DNA of 64,000 bases. Origin: Cyanobacteria bacterium UBA3301. Its GTDB lineage: Bacteria; Cyanobacteriota; Vampirovibrionia; Gastranaerophilales; Gastranaerophilaceae. The first letter of the stretch is position 1. Each line of letters starts with the position of its first letter. Positions 34,775 to 42,933 of this stretch are shown here, piece after piece. The notes below the pieces were generated by a model. It was given only the letters and a program-made list of their open reading frames with translations. It was not told the DNA's origin and did no database searches. Location of the stretch: contig DESZ01000030.1 in assembly GCA_002361485.1 (NCBI GenBank), forward strand, positions 1 through 64,000, given 5' to 3'. The position numbers and the translations under genes are program-made.

Positions 34775-35395
34775 ATGGATCAGGAAACTTATATGAAGAT
34801 AATGGGCTATGTCCCGACAGTAATAGAAGCATCTTCTCGCGGAGAACGTTCTTTTGATATTTTTTCAAGATTGTTAAGAGAAAGAATAATATTTTTAGGA
34901 ACGGAAATAGATGATGAAGTAGCAAATTCTATTGTTGCACAACTGTTATTATTAGATAGCGAAAACCCTGATAAAGATATTATGTTATACATAAATAGCC
35001 CCGGTGGTGTAATAACTGCGGGTATGGCAATTTATGACACAATGAATCTTATTAAAGCGGATGTTGCGACTATTTGCTTGGGCGAAGCCGCTTCAATGGG
35101 CGCATTTTTACTATGTTCCGGAGCAAAAGGCAAAAGAATGTCGCTTCCTCGCTCACGCATAATGATTCACCAGCCTTTAGGCGGTGCAAAAGGGCAAGCA
35201 ACAGATATTGAACTTGAAGCAAAAGAAATTATGCGTATGAAAAATATGTTAATTGATATTATCGCAAAAAATTCAGGTCAAGACCCTGAAAAAGTCAGAG
35301 AGGACTGCGAAAGAGACCATTATCTGTCCGCTTATGAAGCTATGGAATACGGCTTGATTGATAAAGTCGTAGAAAAAACTCCAAGCGCGCAATAA
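34775..35395 (+). CDS. clpP: ClpP protease subunit
   Basis: 206 residues. The catalytic triad can be placed: Ser in [19 protein letters not shown] near 104, His in [18 protein letters not shown] near 129, and Asp near 179. Helical segments of the ClpP core and the signature VAxxxxGxAAS are present. It should form the 14-mer proteolytic chamber. No clpX or clpA gene lies directly next to it, unlike the usual tig-clpP-clpX order. AAAGGAGAG lies before ATG. A strong terminator follows at 35453. Confidence 0.96.
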   Translation: MDQETYMKIMGYVPTVIEASSRGERSFDIFSRLLRERIIFLGTEIDDEVANSIVAQLLLLDSENPDKDIMLYINSPGGVITAGMAIYDTMNLIKADVATICLGEAASMGAFLLCSGAKGKRMSLPRSRIMIHQPLGGAKGQATDIELEAKEIMRMKNMLIDIIAKNSGQDPEKVREDCERDHYLSAYEAMEYGLIDKVVEKTPSAQ

Positions 35396-35452
35396 TAAGG
35401 ATTTAAGGTATTAATTATTTTATACCGCCTTTACAAAACTTAACAAAAGCTC

Positions 35453-35486
35453 AAAAACATGCAATTACTTGAAATTGCATGTTTTT
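35453..35486 (+). terminator. Terminator after clpP
   Basis: A 14-bp perfect stem AAAAACATGCAATT/AATTGCATGTTTTT with a 6-base loop. It closes the forward run that starts near 28.9 kb. Confidence 0.9.
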
Positions 35487-35546
35487 ATATAGATGTAGGT
35501 TAGAAAAATTTAGGTTAGTTTAAAAGGTTAAAGGTAGGTAAGTACT

Positions 35547-36071
35547 ATGGGTATTCTTATTTTTAGCGCGCGTGTATCGGATTTGATACACCAAAAGCAC
35601 AATATCGAGTACAAACTCGCGCGCTTAACAAGGCAAATGAGAGATATGCAACAGTATTCAACACTTGTTGGGAACGGAAGCGTATCCATTGGTGATTTAT
35701 TAAATTCACCGAGTTCAATGATGGGCAGAACATTAAATTATTTAGGATTTGCTCACAACAGCGCATTACAATATATGCAAGCAAATGCACCAATGATGCA
35801 ACAAATGTACGCTCAGCAAATGGCAGGTCAACAAAATCCTCAGCAGGCAGCAATGATGAACAATTACATTATGAGAACATTGTATGCTCAAGGACGCGAC
35901 AGAGCAGCACAAGTTGAAATGAGAAATCTTAAAGAAGCTGAAGAAAGACTTGCTCAAGAAAAAGAACAACAAGAAACATTATTAGCAGAAGTCACAGAAG
36001 AACTCAAAGCAGCAAAACAAGCAAGAGATCAAGATATTAAAGACTTCGCTCCAAAATATACAGCAGGTTAA
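35547..36071 (+). CDS. Helical/coiled-coil hypothetical protein
   Basis: 174 residues, unknown. N-terminal helices (LIHQKHNIEYKLARLTRQM) are followed by a Met/Gln/Ala-rich middle (MMQQMYAQQMAGQQNPQQAA at about 83-102) and a long charged helix (residues 120-165, EAEERLAQEKEQQETLLAEV) that should form a coiled coil. No signal peptide or membrane span. AGGTAGGTAAGT lies upstream of the ATG. It might be a flagellar- or cytoskeleton-like structural protein, but nothing specific supports that. Confidence 0.7.
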   Translation: MGILIFSARVSDLIHQKHNIEYKLARLTRQMRDMQQYSTLVGNGSVSIGDLLNSPSSMMGRTLNYLGFAHNSALQYMQANAPMMQQMYAQQMAGQQNPQQAAMMNNYIMRTLYAQGRDRAAQVEMRNLKEAEERLAQEKEQQETLLAEVTEELKAAKQARDQDIKDFAPKYTAG

Positions 36072-36129
36072 ATTTTAATTAAATAAACAATAACTTAACT
36101 TTATCCTAGAAATAAACTAACCCTATTTT

Positions 36130-36158
36130 AACGGGACTTAAAACAATTAAGTCCCGTT
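36130..36158 (+). terminator. Terminator before ispE
   Basis: A 12-bp stem AACGGGACTTAA/TTAAGTCCCGTT with a 5-base loop and T-run. The ispE promoter follows within eight bases. Confidence 0.85.
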
Positions 36159-36165
36159 TTTCATG

Positions 36166-36171
36166 TATAAT
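36166..36171 (+). promoter_or_regulatory. -10 element TATAAT of ispE, leaderless type
   Basis: TATAAT ends six bases before the ispE ATG, with no Shine-Dalgarno sequence in the short interval. Confidence 0.6.
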
Positions 36172-36177
36172 TAACCT

Positions 36178-36981
36178 ATGAAAAACATAAAAGTACAATG
36201 TCCCGCAAAAATAAATTTATCACTAAAAATAAAAGGGAAACGCCCTGACGGATTTCACGAAATAGAGAGCATTATGCAGACAATAAGTTTGTATGATTAT
36301 TTAACTATCGAGATTGAGAAAGATACGAATAATTCTATTGAATTGTCAGGCAATAATTCTCAAATACCTTATGATAACAGGAATTTAGTATATAAAGCGA
36401 CGGAATTATTTTTTCAAACAACAAAAATAAATAATATCAAAACAAAAATATATATAGAAAAAAACATTCCCGTATCAGCAGGTTTAGCGGGTGGCAGCAC
36501 AAATGCCGCAGGAACATTGTACGGTTTAAATACAATATTTAATAATCCGCTTTCAAATGAAGAACTCCACAAGCTTTGCTCTCAACTCGGTTCTGATTTA
36601 AATGTATGTATGCAAGGCGGAAGACTTCTTGCACAAGGACGCGGTGAAATAATTACTCCGCTTGATTTTGAAGAATTCAATTTAAGCATAATAAAACCTA
36701 AAAATTTGGGAATTAGTGCAAAAGAAGCATATACAAAATTTTCACTAAAAAATAATAACAAACTTGAATTATCTAACCGCAACAATTTTGTAAACGATTT
36801 AGAATGGGCGGTTATAGATGATTATGAAGAATTAAAACACATAAAAACAACTTATCCTGAAGCAATAATGACAGGTTCAGGTTCAGCATATTATATAATA
36901 AACGGAACATTCAAAGACGAACCTGACTACATTATCATAAATAACCTTAAATCAATTCCGCACGGAATAAAATTAATTTAA
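36178..36981 (+). CDS. ispE: 4-diphosphocytidyl-2-C-methyl-D-erythritol kinase
   Basis: A 267-residue GHMP kinase of the MEP isoprenoid pathway. The N-terminus CPAKINLSLKIKGKRPDGFH and the GHMP loop PVSAGLAGGSTNAAG at about 98-112 are both clear. MTGSGSAYYI near 231 is the third motif, and VYKATELFF fits the family helix. It indicates the MEP rather than the mevalonate route. The 3' end overlaps the convergent transporter gene by nine bases. Confidence 0.95.
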   Translation: MKNIKVQCPAKINLSLKIKGKRPDGFHEIESIMQTISLYDYLTIEIEKDTNNSIELSGNNSQIPYDNRNLVYKATELFFQTTKINNIKTKIYIEKNIPVSAGLAGGSTNAAGTLYGLNTIFNNPLSNEELHKLCSQLGSDLNVCMQGGRLLAQGRGEIITPLDFEEFNLSIIKPKNLGISAKEAYTKFSLKNNNKLELSNRNNFVNDLEWAVIDDYEELKHIKTTYPEAIMTGSGSAYYIINGTFKDEPDYIIINNLKSIPHGIKLI

Positions 36982-38277
36982 ACCGAGAAACATTAGACAA
37001 ATCAACGCCGCGGGAACAACGTATTTTAAACCTATATTAAATAAAAACGCCATTAATCTGTTATTAATTATTGCACTTCCTTTTATTCTGAGATACCAGC
37101 CGGATATCAGACATAAGAACAAGGTATTTAACGGTAACATTACATTTGAAGTTAAAAAGTCTAAAAAGTCAAAAATTGATTTATCAAAGATTTTACAATT
37201 TTCAAGGAGTCCGAATGATAGTGTTGCAGGCACAGCAAAGACGGATATTATAGCAAATAACACCACACAGGCCTTTTGTCTTGACATTTTAAATCTTTCA
37301 ATAAGAGTAGCACAAGGGCCTTCAAGAATACTTATACCTGAAGTTACTGCCGCGCAAAATAATAAAATAAAAAATGCACAAGAAACCACATTGCCATACG
37401 GAATTTGTGAGAATATTTTAGGCAAAGTAACAAAAACCAAACCTGCTCCTGAATTTGGAGTCATTCCGAAAGAAAATACTGCAGGAAAAATCATTATTCC
37501 CGCAAGAATCGCAAAAATAGTATCGGAAAAAATTATTGTATAAACGGATTTAACAAAACTTTTATCTTCTTTTATATAACTTCCGTATGTAAGCAAAGCC
37601 CCCATACCGATACTAAGCGTGAAAAATGCCTGCCCCAATGCCGACAAGACCATGTGCCTGTTTAACTTTGTAATATCAGGCTTGAACATATATTCCAAGC
37701 CTAAATTTGCATTAGGCAATCTTAAAGAAACTATTACCAAAAATATTAAAATAACAGCAAGCAAAGGCATTAAAATTTTATTGGCAGATTCAATACCGTT
37801 TTTTATCCCTCTTGCCGTAACAAACAAACAAATAAATAAAAATACTAAAGTCAAAACGCACGGATATATCGGACTTTGGATAAACAGAGAAAAATACTCA
37901 TCATAATTTGCAATATTGCAAGAGGTAAGACTCTTGATAATATAATTAATAATCCAACCGCCTACAATAAAATAAAATGCAGAGATTAATATTCCCGTTA
38001 TAGGGTTCAATGAGCCTACATATTTTAAATTCGGATGTATTGATTCATAAGCCCCGACACATTCTTTTTTGGTAAGTTTACCGATATAAAGTTCGTTAAT
38101 TAACGGAACAAAACATATTGTACAAATAAGGATTATATAAACAGCCAGAAAGATTGCGCCGCCGTTTTGCCCCATAATATACGGGAATCTCCAAATATTA
38201 CCTAACCCGACGGCAGAACCGATTGTGGTAATTATAAATGCATATTTAGATGTCCACGAAGGCCTGTTATTATCCAA
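36973..38277 (-). CDS. Sodium:neurotransmitter symporter family transporter
   Basis: About 434 residues of the NSS/SNF (LeuT-fold) family, which imports amino acids or amines with sodium. IGSAVGLGNIWRFPYIMGQNGG near the start is the family signature for TM1. Eleven to twelve hydrophobic segments follow, with GAFFTLSIGMGALLTYGSY in TM6. I chose TTG 38277 (MDNNRPSWTSKY after initiation), since the longer ATG form at 38370 adds 31 Tyr/Asn-rich residues unlike the family, and a TATAAT lies inside that stretch. The ATG form remains possible. The substrate cannot be told. Confidence 0.9.
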   Translation of the reverse strand: MDNNRPSWTSKYAFIITTIGSAVGLGNIWRFPYIMGQNGGAIFLAVYIILICTICFVPLINELYIGKLTKKECVGAYESIHPNLKYVGSLNPITGILISAFYFIVGGWIINYIIKSLTSCNIANYDEYFSLFIQSPIYPCVLTLVFLFICLFVTARGIKNGIESANKILMPLLAVILIFLVIVSLRLPNANLGLEYMFKPDITKLNRHMVLSALGQAFFTLSIGMGALLTYGSYIKEDKSFVKSVYTIIFSDTIFAILAGIMIFPAVFSFGMTPNSGAGLVFVTLPKIFSQIPYGNVVSCAFFILLFCAAVTSGISILEGPCATLIERFKMSRQKACVVLFAIISVFAVPATLSFGLLENCKIFDKSIFDFLDFLTSNVMLPLNTLFLCLISGWYLRIKGSAIINNRLMAFLFNIGLKYVVPAALICLMFLGLN

Positions 38278-38427
38278 TTTCCCACGCTCACTATTACTTC
38301 CGTTGTTATTATACAAAAATTTTGTATAATTGTATAAATTGTAAAGATATAGAGTATAAAAATTTGACAAACAAGAATAAGAACTTTATGCTACAATGTA
38401 TGAACAATATAAAAAAGGTGATAATAT

Positions 38428-38853
38428 ATGAAAAAGATACTTATAATTTCGTTATTGATAGTCCCGCTGGGTGCTTACGCTTGGGAATCTTTTATGGATA
38501 AATGTATCCAATCATGGATTGGATATCCGTTAGATGCGGTTATAAAAAAATGGGGTTACCCTGATAACGAACAAAATATCGCCGGTAAAAAATTATACAT
38601 TTGGGAAACCGTTGACTATGATGTTGATACTGATAGCGGATGGAGCATTTCTTCTACTGATAAAAAAGGAAGAGAAACCATTTTTTCTTCAGGCGGAGTA
38701 CCTAAAATAGAATATTGCAGAAAAACACTTGAAACAGACGAAAGAGGTATTATCGTAAACGGTCAATGGAAAGGTAATGATTGTCCCAAATTCTATTTAG
38801 TAGGGAAAAAATATGTAAACCCTGCCAATGATTACTGGACAAACAAAAAATAA
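38428..38853 (+). CDS. Secreted small hypothetical protein
   Basis: 141 residues with a signal peptide (about 1-18, cut after AYA). The mature part begins WESFMDKCIQSWIGYPLDAV, then WGYPDNEQNIAGKKLYIWE, a pattern of small secreted or lipoprotein-type bacterial proteins in which a W-x-G-Y-P-D stretch recurs. Cys near 26, 96 and 111 may form a disulfide. Function is unknown. AAAGGTG lies upstream of ATG. A palindromic repetitive element begins immediately after its stop. Confidence 0.78.
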   Translation: MKKILIISLLIVPLGAYAWESFMDKCIQSWIGYPLDAVIKKWGYPDNEQNIAGKKLYIWETVDYDVDTDSGWSISSTDKKGRETIFSSGGVPKIEYCRKTLETDERGIIVNGQWKGNDCPKFYLVGKKYVNPANDYWTNKK

Positions 38854-38925
38854 AAAGTTGGTAGGGTAGACTTCAGTCTACCAAATATCTTGAAATGGTT
38901 GACTAAAGTCAACCCTACTTTTTAG
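38854..38925. repeat. REP-like double palindrome
   Basis: Two hairpins in inverted order: GGTAGACTTCAGTCTACC and GGTTGACTAAAGTCAACC, enclosed by an outer pairing GTAGGGT...ACCCTAC and an A/T tract on each side. The layout resembles repetitive extragenic palindromes (GTAGGGT plus a short inner palindrome) found dispersed in many genomes. It may also end the upstream transcript. Confidence 0.7.
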
Positions 38926-39137
38926 TGCAATTTTGGGGACAAAAGGGTGCAAAAAGAGGACATTTCTGCTACTGAAATCGGACATTTAGGACATTTTTAA
39001 TCAAGTAACTTCCGACCTTTATAAATTGGCAAAAACTGGATTGCTTCGGGCTTTCGCCCTTGCAAAGACATGAAACTCTTCCGACCAAATGTCCTGATAA
39101 AAGGTAGTGGAGTTCTCAAACAGCGCTCAAACAAAGT
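38926..39137. other. Non-coding region with a second REP-like element
   Basis: No coding frame of note. GGACATTT-type repeats occur at 38958-38995, and AAATGTCC appears again near 39088. At 39033-39072 the stretch TTGCTTCGGGCTTTCGCCC is followed by TTGCAAAGACATG. This hairpin-rich sequence resembles dispersed bacterial repeats of the form TTGCTTCGG...CGCAATGAC. The region lies between a secreted-protein gene and the tRNA-Leu terminator. Confidence 0.6.
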
Positions 39138-39172
39138 AATAGCCTCTTCGGGAAACACCCAAAGAGGCTATT
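39138..39172 (-). terminator. Terminator of the tRNA-Leu transcript
   Basis: An 11-bp perfect stem AATAGCCTCTT/AAGAGGCTATT with a 13-base loop, three bases past the tRNA 3' end. The downstream T-run on the minus strand is weak. Confidence 0.65.
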
Positions 39173-39174
39173 AC

Positions 39175-39253
39175 TGGGCATGAAGAGACTCGAACTCCCA
39201 CGCTTTCGCACTAGTTCCTAAGACTAGCGTGTCTACCATTCCACCACATGCCC
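39175..39253 (-). tRNA. tRNA-Leu (anticodon TAG)
   Basis: A 79-nt tRNA on the minus strand. The acceptor stem is GGGCATG/CATGCCC with discriminator A, the anticodon stem CTAGT/ACTAG has loop CTTAGGA (anticodon TAG), the long variable arm is TGCGAAAGCGT as expected for Leu, and the T loop is TTCGAGT. CCA is not encoded. It is preceded by two 144-bp repeats that each start with the first 12 bases of the tRNA. Confidence 0.95.
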
Positions 39254-39397
39254 ATATTTAATTGTCAATATTCTGGTCATTCCTGCGCCTCGCCTTAAAC
39301 GCCACCGCCTCCAATTAGTCGGAATATCCATTACCGACATAATTGTCGGTCTCTCCGCTAATGCTCCGTGGCTCTGCTCGGCTTGCACCACATGCCC
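39254..39397 (-). repeat. 144-bp tRNA-Leu-derived repeat, proximal copy
   Basis: Read on the minus strand: the first 12 bases of the adjacent tRNA (GGGCATGTGGTG), a GC-rich insert with hairpins (ACCGACA/TGTCGGT, CCAC/GCGG-type pairs), a short tRNA-like GGAATG, and the junction TTGACAATTAAATAT directly against the tRNA. The insert is much richer in GC than surrounding DNA. Its open frame of 48 codons per unit is explained by the repeat length being a multiple of three. Confidence 0.9.
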
Positions 39398-39541
39398 ATA
39401 TTTAATTGTCAATATTCTGGTCATTCCTGCGCCTCGCCTTAAACGCCACCGCCTCCAATTAATCGGAATATACATTACCGACATAATTGTCGGTCTCTCC
39501 GCTAACGCTCCGCGGCTCTGCTCGGCTTGCACCACATGCCC
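39398..39541 (-). repeat. 144-bp tRNA-Leu-derived repeat, distal copy
   Basis: Head-to-tail second copy of identical length, differing at about four positions. A third copy of the junction TTGACAATTAAATAT lies at 39542-39556 in front of it, preceded by a GGAG/CTCC hairpin. The repeats therefore lie between the likely promoter and the tRNA. Confidence 0.9.
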
Positions 39542-39580
39542 ATATTTAATTGTCAAATTGGAGCAAAACTCCATATATCT

Positions 39581-39609
39581 AAATTATTATAAGCCAAACA
39601 ACATGTCAA
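39581..39609 (-). promoter_or_regulatory. Candidate tRNA-Leu promoter
   Basis: On the minus strand TTGACA at 39604-39609 is followed after 17 bases by TAATTT at 39581-39586, with an alternative TATAAT at 39586-39591 that is too close. It would give a leader of about 320 nt carrying both repeats. Confidence 0.45.
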
Positions 39610-39693
39610 GGATTAATATTTTTTTATTTTAGGCAATTTTTTTATACAAAAATACTTTATATAAATATAGGGGAAAATAGAAAGGGAAAATTC

Positions 39694-40581
39694 TTGATTA
39701 ATTATTTCAGTCCGATAAATTATTATACGGACGTTAATCCAATAATATATGCATACAATACCGGAGCAGCCTTTGGGTTTCGACCGGGAAGTCTGTTTGG
39801 TTTTGGATACTCGCAACCGTTTGGCGCGACAAATAGCGGAATAAACAGTAGTCTGTTTAGTTTTGGGCAAAGTACTGCACAAAATCCGCTACAAATATTA
39901 CTGAATGCTACAAACCCTTGCGGATATAATCAGAGTTTCGGTGCCGTATACAATTTTGGTACAATTACTGCACAGAAAAAACAAACACGAACAATAACAC
40001 CGACTCCGACGCAAACAACAGTTTCGCCTCAAGCAAAACCGATAACTCAATCTTCAACAAATTATTTTAAGCCAAAGCAATTTAATGCGGCTGCGCTTGC
40101 TGATAACGCGCAAAAATATTTGGGAACAAGCGAAGCAAATAACGGACACATGAAATTCGTTATAAACTCGGAATGCAGAGCTATGGATCCGCATAGCGAA
40201 GAATGGTGCACCGATTTTGTCACTTATGTCACAAAAGAAACATATCGAAAACAAGGCTTAAATGCTCCGTCATGGTTTGGCTCGCACGATGTTGCAACAC
40301 TAAAACGACAAGCAATATTTAATAATAAATTCATAGACACAACAAAACAAGCTGATAAAGGGAAATTTATCAGTCAAAATATAAAATCAGGCGATATTGT
40401 AATACTTAATCAATTAGGAGCATCGCACACCGGTTTTGTCACCAAAGTAAATTCTGACGGGAGTTTTGAAACAATTGAAGGGAACGTTGGCGATCCCGGA
40501 GGCAGAGGTAACGGAATGGTTGTTCAAAACAGATATCTCGCAGGGGAAAAAGATTTAAGCGGATTTATAAGGCTAACTTAG
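39694..40581 (+). CDS. CHAP-domain amidase/peptidase
   Basis: 295 residues. The first 130 are low-complexity (Asn, Gly, Thr, Gln), for example FGYSQPFGATNSGINSSLFS. The C-terminal CHAP domain has the catalytic Cys in EEWCTDFVTYVTKETYRKQ at about 168-186 and the catalytic His in GASHTGFVTKVNSDGSFETI at about 247-266, with EGNVGDPGGRGNGM after it. CHAP enzymes cut peptidoglycan peptides. No clear signal peptide is visible. The start is TTG at 39694 with AAAGGG upstream. The stop overlaps the convergent coaE by 17 bases. Confidence 0.87.
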   Translation: MINYFSPINYYTDVNPIIYAYNTGAAFGFRPGSLFGFGYSQPFGATNSGINSSLFSFGQSTAQNPLQILLNATNPCGYNQSFGAVYNFGTITAQKKQTRTITPTPTQTTVSPQAKPITQSSTNYFKPKQFNAAALADNAQKYLGTSEANNGHMKFVINSECRAMDPHSEEWCTDFVTYVTKETYRKQGLNAPSWFGSHDVATLKRQAIFNNKFIDTTKQADKGKFISQNIKSGDIVILNQLGASHTGFVTKVNSDGSFETIEGNVGDPGGRGNGMVVQNRYLAGEKDLSGFIRLT

Positions 40582-41128
40582 TCGTTACTTCTTTTTCCAA
40601 AAATTTTTCGCTAGAGGTATTATAAATTACAATATCGGCTCTTGATATTTTTTGCTCCTGCGAAATTTGAGCTCTCATACGTTGTTGAGCATACTCTTTT
40701 GTATAATTGTTACGTTTTACAAGACGATTTTCGCGTATGATATCATCCGCGTACACAAAAATTATTTTATCAAACATTTTTTCCATATTTGTTTCAAATA
40801 ATTGCGGAACCGACACAAAAACGGCATTCTCGAAACTGTGTTCATTAAAAAAATCGGTTATTCTTTCCTTTACTTTCGGATGAATAATTGCTTCCAATTT
40901 TTTTAAATATTCATTATTGGAAAAAACTAATTGCCCAAGCTTTGTACGAGAAATTTTCCCATCGTCAAAAACGTCATTATTTTTAAATAATTCTTTTACC
41001 TCATCACAGTTTAAAAATTCATGAGCAACAATATCAGTATCTAAAACACTGTAACCATATGCTTTTATAATATTTTCAACTGTCGATTTCCCGCTTGCTA
41101 TATTCCCTGTTATACCGTATTTAATCAT
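40565..41128 (-). CDS. coaE: Dephospho-CoA kinase
   Basis: A 187-residue final enzyme of coenzyme A synthesis. The P-loop GNIASGKST is at about 8-16, followed by LDTDIVAHEFL near 32, then the DxD/LID features PQLFET and VKRNNYTKEYAQQRMRAQ. A slightly degenerate C-terminal helix ends with KLAL. It is the last of three overlapping genes (ybgC, rluB, coaE), with an eight-base overlap to the pseudouridine synthase. Confidence 0.94.
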   Translation of the reverse strand: MIKYGITGNIASGKSTVENIIKAYGYSVLDTDIVAHEFLNCDEVKELFKNNDVFDDGKISRTKLGQLVFSNNEYLKKLEAIIHPKVKERITDFFNEHSFENAVFVSVPQLFETNMEKMFDKIIFVYADDIIRENRLVKRNNYTKEYAQQRMRAQISQEQKISRADIVIYNTSSEKFLEKEVTTKLAL

Positions 41129-41858
41129 TTTTGCTTGCCAATTTAGAGATAAAATTTCGTAATTCTTTAATCTGTTGAGGTTTTATCGGTTTAAATTCTC
41201 CGCGTTTTAATCCGTCTAAATTCAATGTCGCATGCTGTATTCTTTTTAATGAGATAACCTCAAACCCGAGATATTCAAACATTTTACGAATTTGTCTGTT
41301 CATCCCTTGGAATAAAAGTATTTCCATTGTTGTAGAATCATTGTCGATTTCTAAAACATCAACTTGCGCATAAGCTTTTTTATCAGGTTCAATCTCTATA
41401 CCTTTTGACATTTTATCAATATCATTTTGGGTAATTTTGCCATTAATTGTAACCCTGTACAACTTCGGAACTCTTGCAGACGGATGAGTCAGATCATTTA
41501 TTAAATCTCCGTCATTTGTAAGAATTAACAAACCTGTTGATTCTCTATCCAACCTCCCGACAGGCTTTAGGTGATGTAATCTCTCAGGTAATAAATCATA
41601 AATAGTTTTTCTGCCTTTTTCGTCATCCGAAGTAGTGATGTATCCTGCAGGCTTGTAAAATCTGTAATATTCATGTTTTACGGGATGAATAAGTTTTTTA
41701 TTCACAAAAACTTTATCCTTTGGTTGAACTCCATAACCAAGCTCTGTTACGATTTTCCCATTTACCATAACAACGCCCGATTCAATAAGTTCATCTGCTT
41801 TCCTGCGCGAACACAAACCCGAAGATGCTATGTATTTATTTAAACGAGTTGAGGGCAT
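41121..41858 (-). CDS. Pseudouridine synthase of the RluB/RsuA family
   Basis: 245 residues. An S4 RNA-binding domain (RLNKYIASSGLCSRRKADELI at 4-24) precedes the catalytic domain with the GRLDRESTGLLILTNDGDL motif (nucleophile Asp) near 100-118. FQGMNRQIRKMFEYLGFEV is the conserved C-terminal part. It modifies a uridine in 23S or 16S rRNA; the two families are alike in sequence, so the target is not assigned. Overlaps coaE by 8 bp and the thioesterase gene by 19 bp. Confidence 0.93.
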   Translation of the reverse strand: MPSTRLNKYIASSGLCSRRKADELIESGVVMVNGKIVTELGYGVQPKDKVFVNKKLIHPVKHEYYRFYKPAGYITTSDDEKGRKTIYDLLPERLHHLKPVGRLDRESTGLLILTNDGDLINDLTHPSARVPKLYRVTINGKITQNDIDKMSKGIEIEPDKKAYAQVDVLEIDNDSTTMEILLFQGMNRQIRKMFEYLGFEVISLKRIQHATLNLDGLKRGEFKPIKPQQIKELRNFISKLASKND

Positions 41859-42265
41859 TTTACTTCCTTTTCAAAAATTGACGCCAGAGGTTCAGGCATT
41901 TTGCGATACAATTTTCCGTCCGAGTGAACCGCCACGATTACAACCTCTGCAGTGATAAATACTTTATCAGTTTCTTTTGATTTTATTGTTTGTTTAAATG
42001 TTGCCGTCAAACCGCTATATTGAGAAACTTCTGTTTCGACAACAACAACATCTTCCAATTTTGCTGAAGATTTATATTTTATATTTATCGAAGAAACCGG
42101 AAGCAAAATATCCTGAGCTTCCAACTCTTTTAATGTCAAGCCCGTTGCATCTTTGCAATATTCTACCCTGCCCATTTCCATCCAGCGTAAATATGCTCCA
42201 TGCCAGACTACACCATAATTATCCGTATCCGAAAAATAAACTTTTTGCTCAAATATATGTTTCAT
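41840..42265 (-). CDS. Hotdog-fold acyl-CoA thioesterase (YbgC-type)
   Basis: 141 residues. KVYFSDTDNYGVVWHGAYLRWMEMGRVEY at about 8-36 holds the 4HBT active-site Asp in the family motif YxDTDxxGVVyHxnYlr. The rest fits the hotdog fold. It probably hydrolyses acyl-CoA thioesters. It heads the three-gene minus operon. TATAAT lies nine bases before ATG on the minus strand, so the leader would be two bases or none. It is divergent from rex across only 45 bp. Confidence 0.9.
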   Translation of the reverse strand: MKHIFEQKVYFSDTDNYGVVWHGAYLRWMEMGRVEYCKDATGLTLKELEAQDILLPVSSINIKYKSSAKLEDVVVVETEVSQYSGLTATFKQTIKSKETDKVFITAEVVIVAVHSDGKLYRKMPEPLASIFEKEVKCPQLV

Positions 42266-42298
42266 AACCCACTAATTATAACATGAAATTTTATCATG

Positions 42299-42304
42299 TA
42301 TAAT
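42299..42304 (+). promoter_or_regulatory. -10 element TATAAT of rex, leaderless type
   Basis: TATAAT ends six bases before the ATG at 42311 and no Shine-Dalgarno sequence is present. An upstream ATG at 42296 overlaps this element and is unlikely to be used. Confidence 0.6.
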
Positions 42305-42310
42305 ATAGGT

Positions 42311-42928
42311 ATGAATAAGCAGATTTCTGAAAAAACAATAAATCGCCTGACTTTATATCATTGCATTCTTTGTGATTTTATCGAAAAAGGTGAAGAATAT
42401 ATCTCAAGCAAACAAATTGCAATGCTTTTGAGAATTGATGATTCTCAAGTCAGAAAAGATATCAATCTTTTAAATAATTCAGGAAAATCAAGAGTCGGCT
42501 ATATTGTAAAAGAACTCAAAAAATCTATCGAAACCACACTCGGGTTTTCAAAAACAAAACGTGCATACATTATTGGTGCGGGGAATTTAGGAACAGCACT
42601 TGCTAATTATAATAATTTCTCAAATTACGGATTAAATATAGTAAGTCTTTTTGACAATGATCCAAATAAAATCGGAAAAGAAATAAATAACAAAAAAATT
42701 CTTGATATAAAAGAATTACCTGTATATGCCTGGCAGCATTTTATTGATATTGCGATTTTAACTGTACCGGCACAATATGCGCAATCTATTGCAGATTTTC
42801 TGGTAAAAACAGGTATTAAACACATATGGAACTTTACTCCGACAGTTTTAGACGTTCCTTATGACGTTCAGGTATGGAACGAAAATTTGATGGGTAATTT
42901 CTTACAATTTACTTACGATATAAATTAA
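42311..42928 (+). CDS. rex: Redox-sensing transcriptional repressor Rex
   Basis: 205 residues. The N-terminal winged helix (about 1-75) has LTLYHCILCDFIEKGEEYISS and LRIDDSQVRKDINLLN, matching Rex SSxxIA...VRKDLSYFG-type contacts. The Rossmann domain begins with AYIIGAGNLGTALANY near 85-100 and binds NADH. The final helix region TVLDVPYDVQVWNENL is the family swap. Rex blocks fermentative and respiratory genes when NADH is low. A matching operator lies 6.4 kb away before adhE. The nearby ybgC-rluB-coaE operon is divergent and has no visible Rex site. Confidence 0.95.
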   Translation: MNKQISEKTINRLTLYHCILCDFIEKGEEYISSKQIAMLLRIDDSQVRKDINLLNNSGKSRVGYIVKELKKSIETTLGFSKTKRAYIIGAGNLGTALANYNNFSNYGLNIVSLFDNDPNKIGKEINNKKILDIKELPVYAWQHFIDIAILTVPAQYAQSIADFLVKTGIKHIWNFTPTVLDVPYDVQVWNENLMGNFLQFTYDIN

Positions 42929-42933
42929 AACAA

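Noticed and set aside
39233..39574. Minus-strand 113-codon frame across the tRNA-Leu repeats
   Set aside because: The 144-bp unit is 48 codons, so the frame stays open through the repeat. It begins in the leader, overlaps the tRNA start and has no usual start site.
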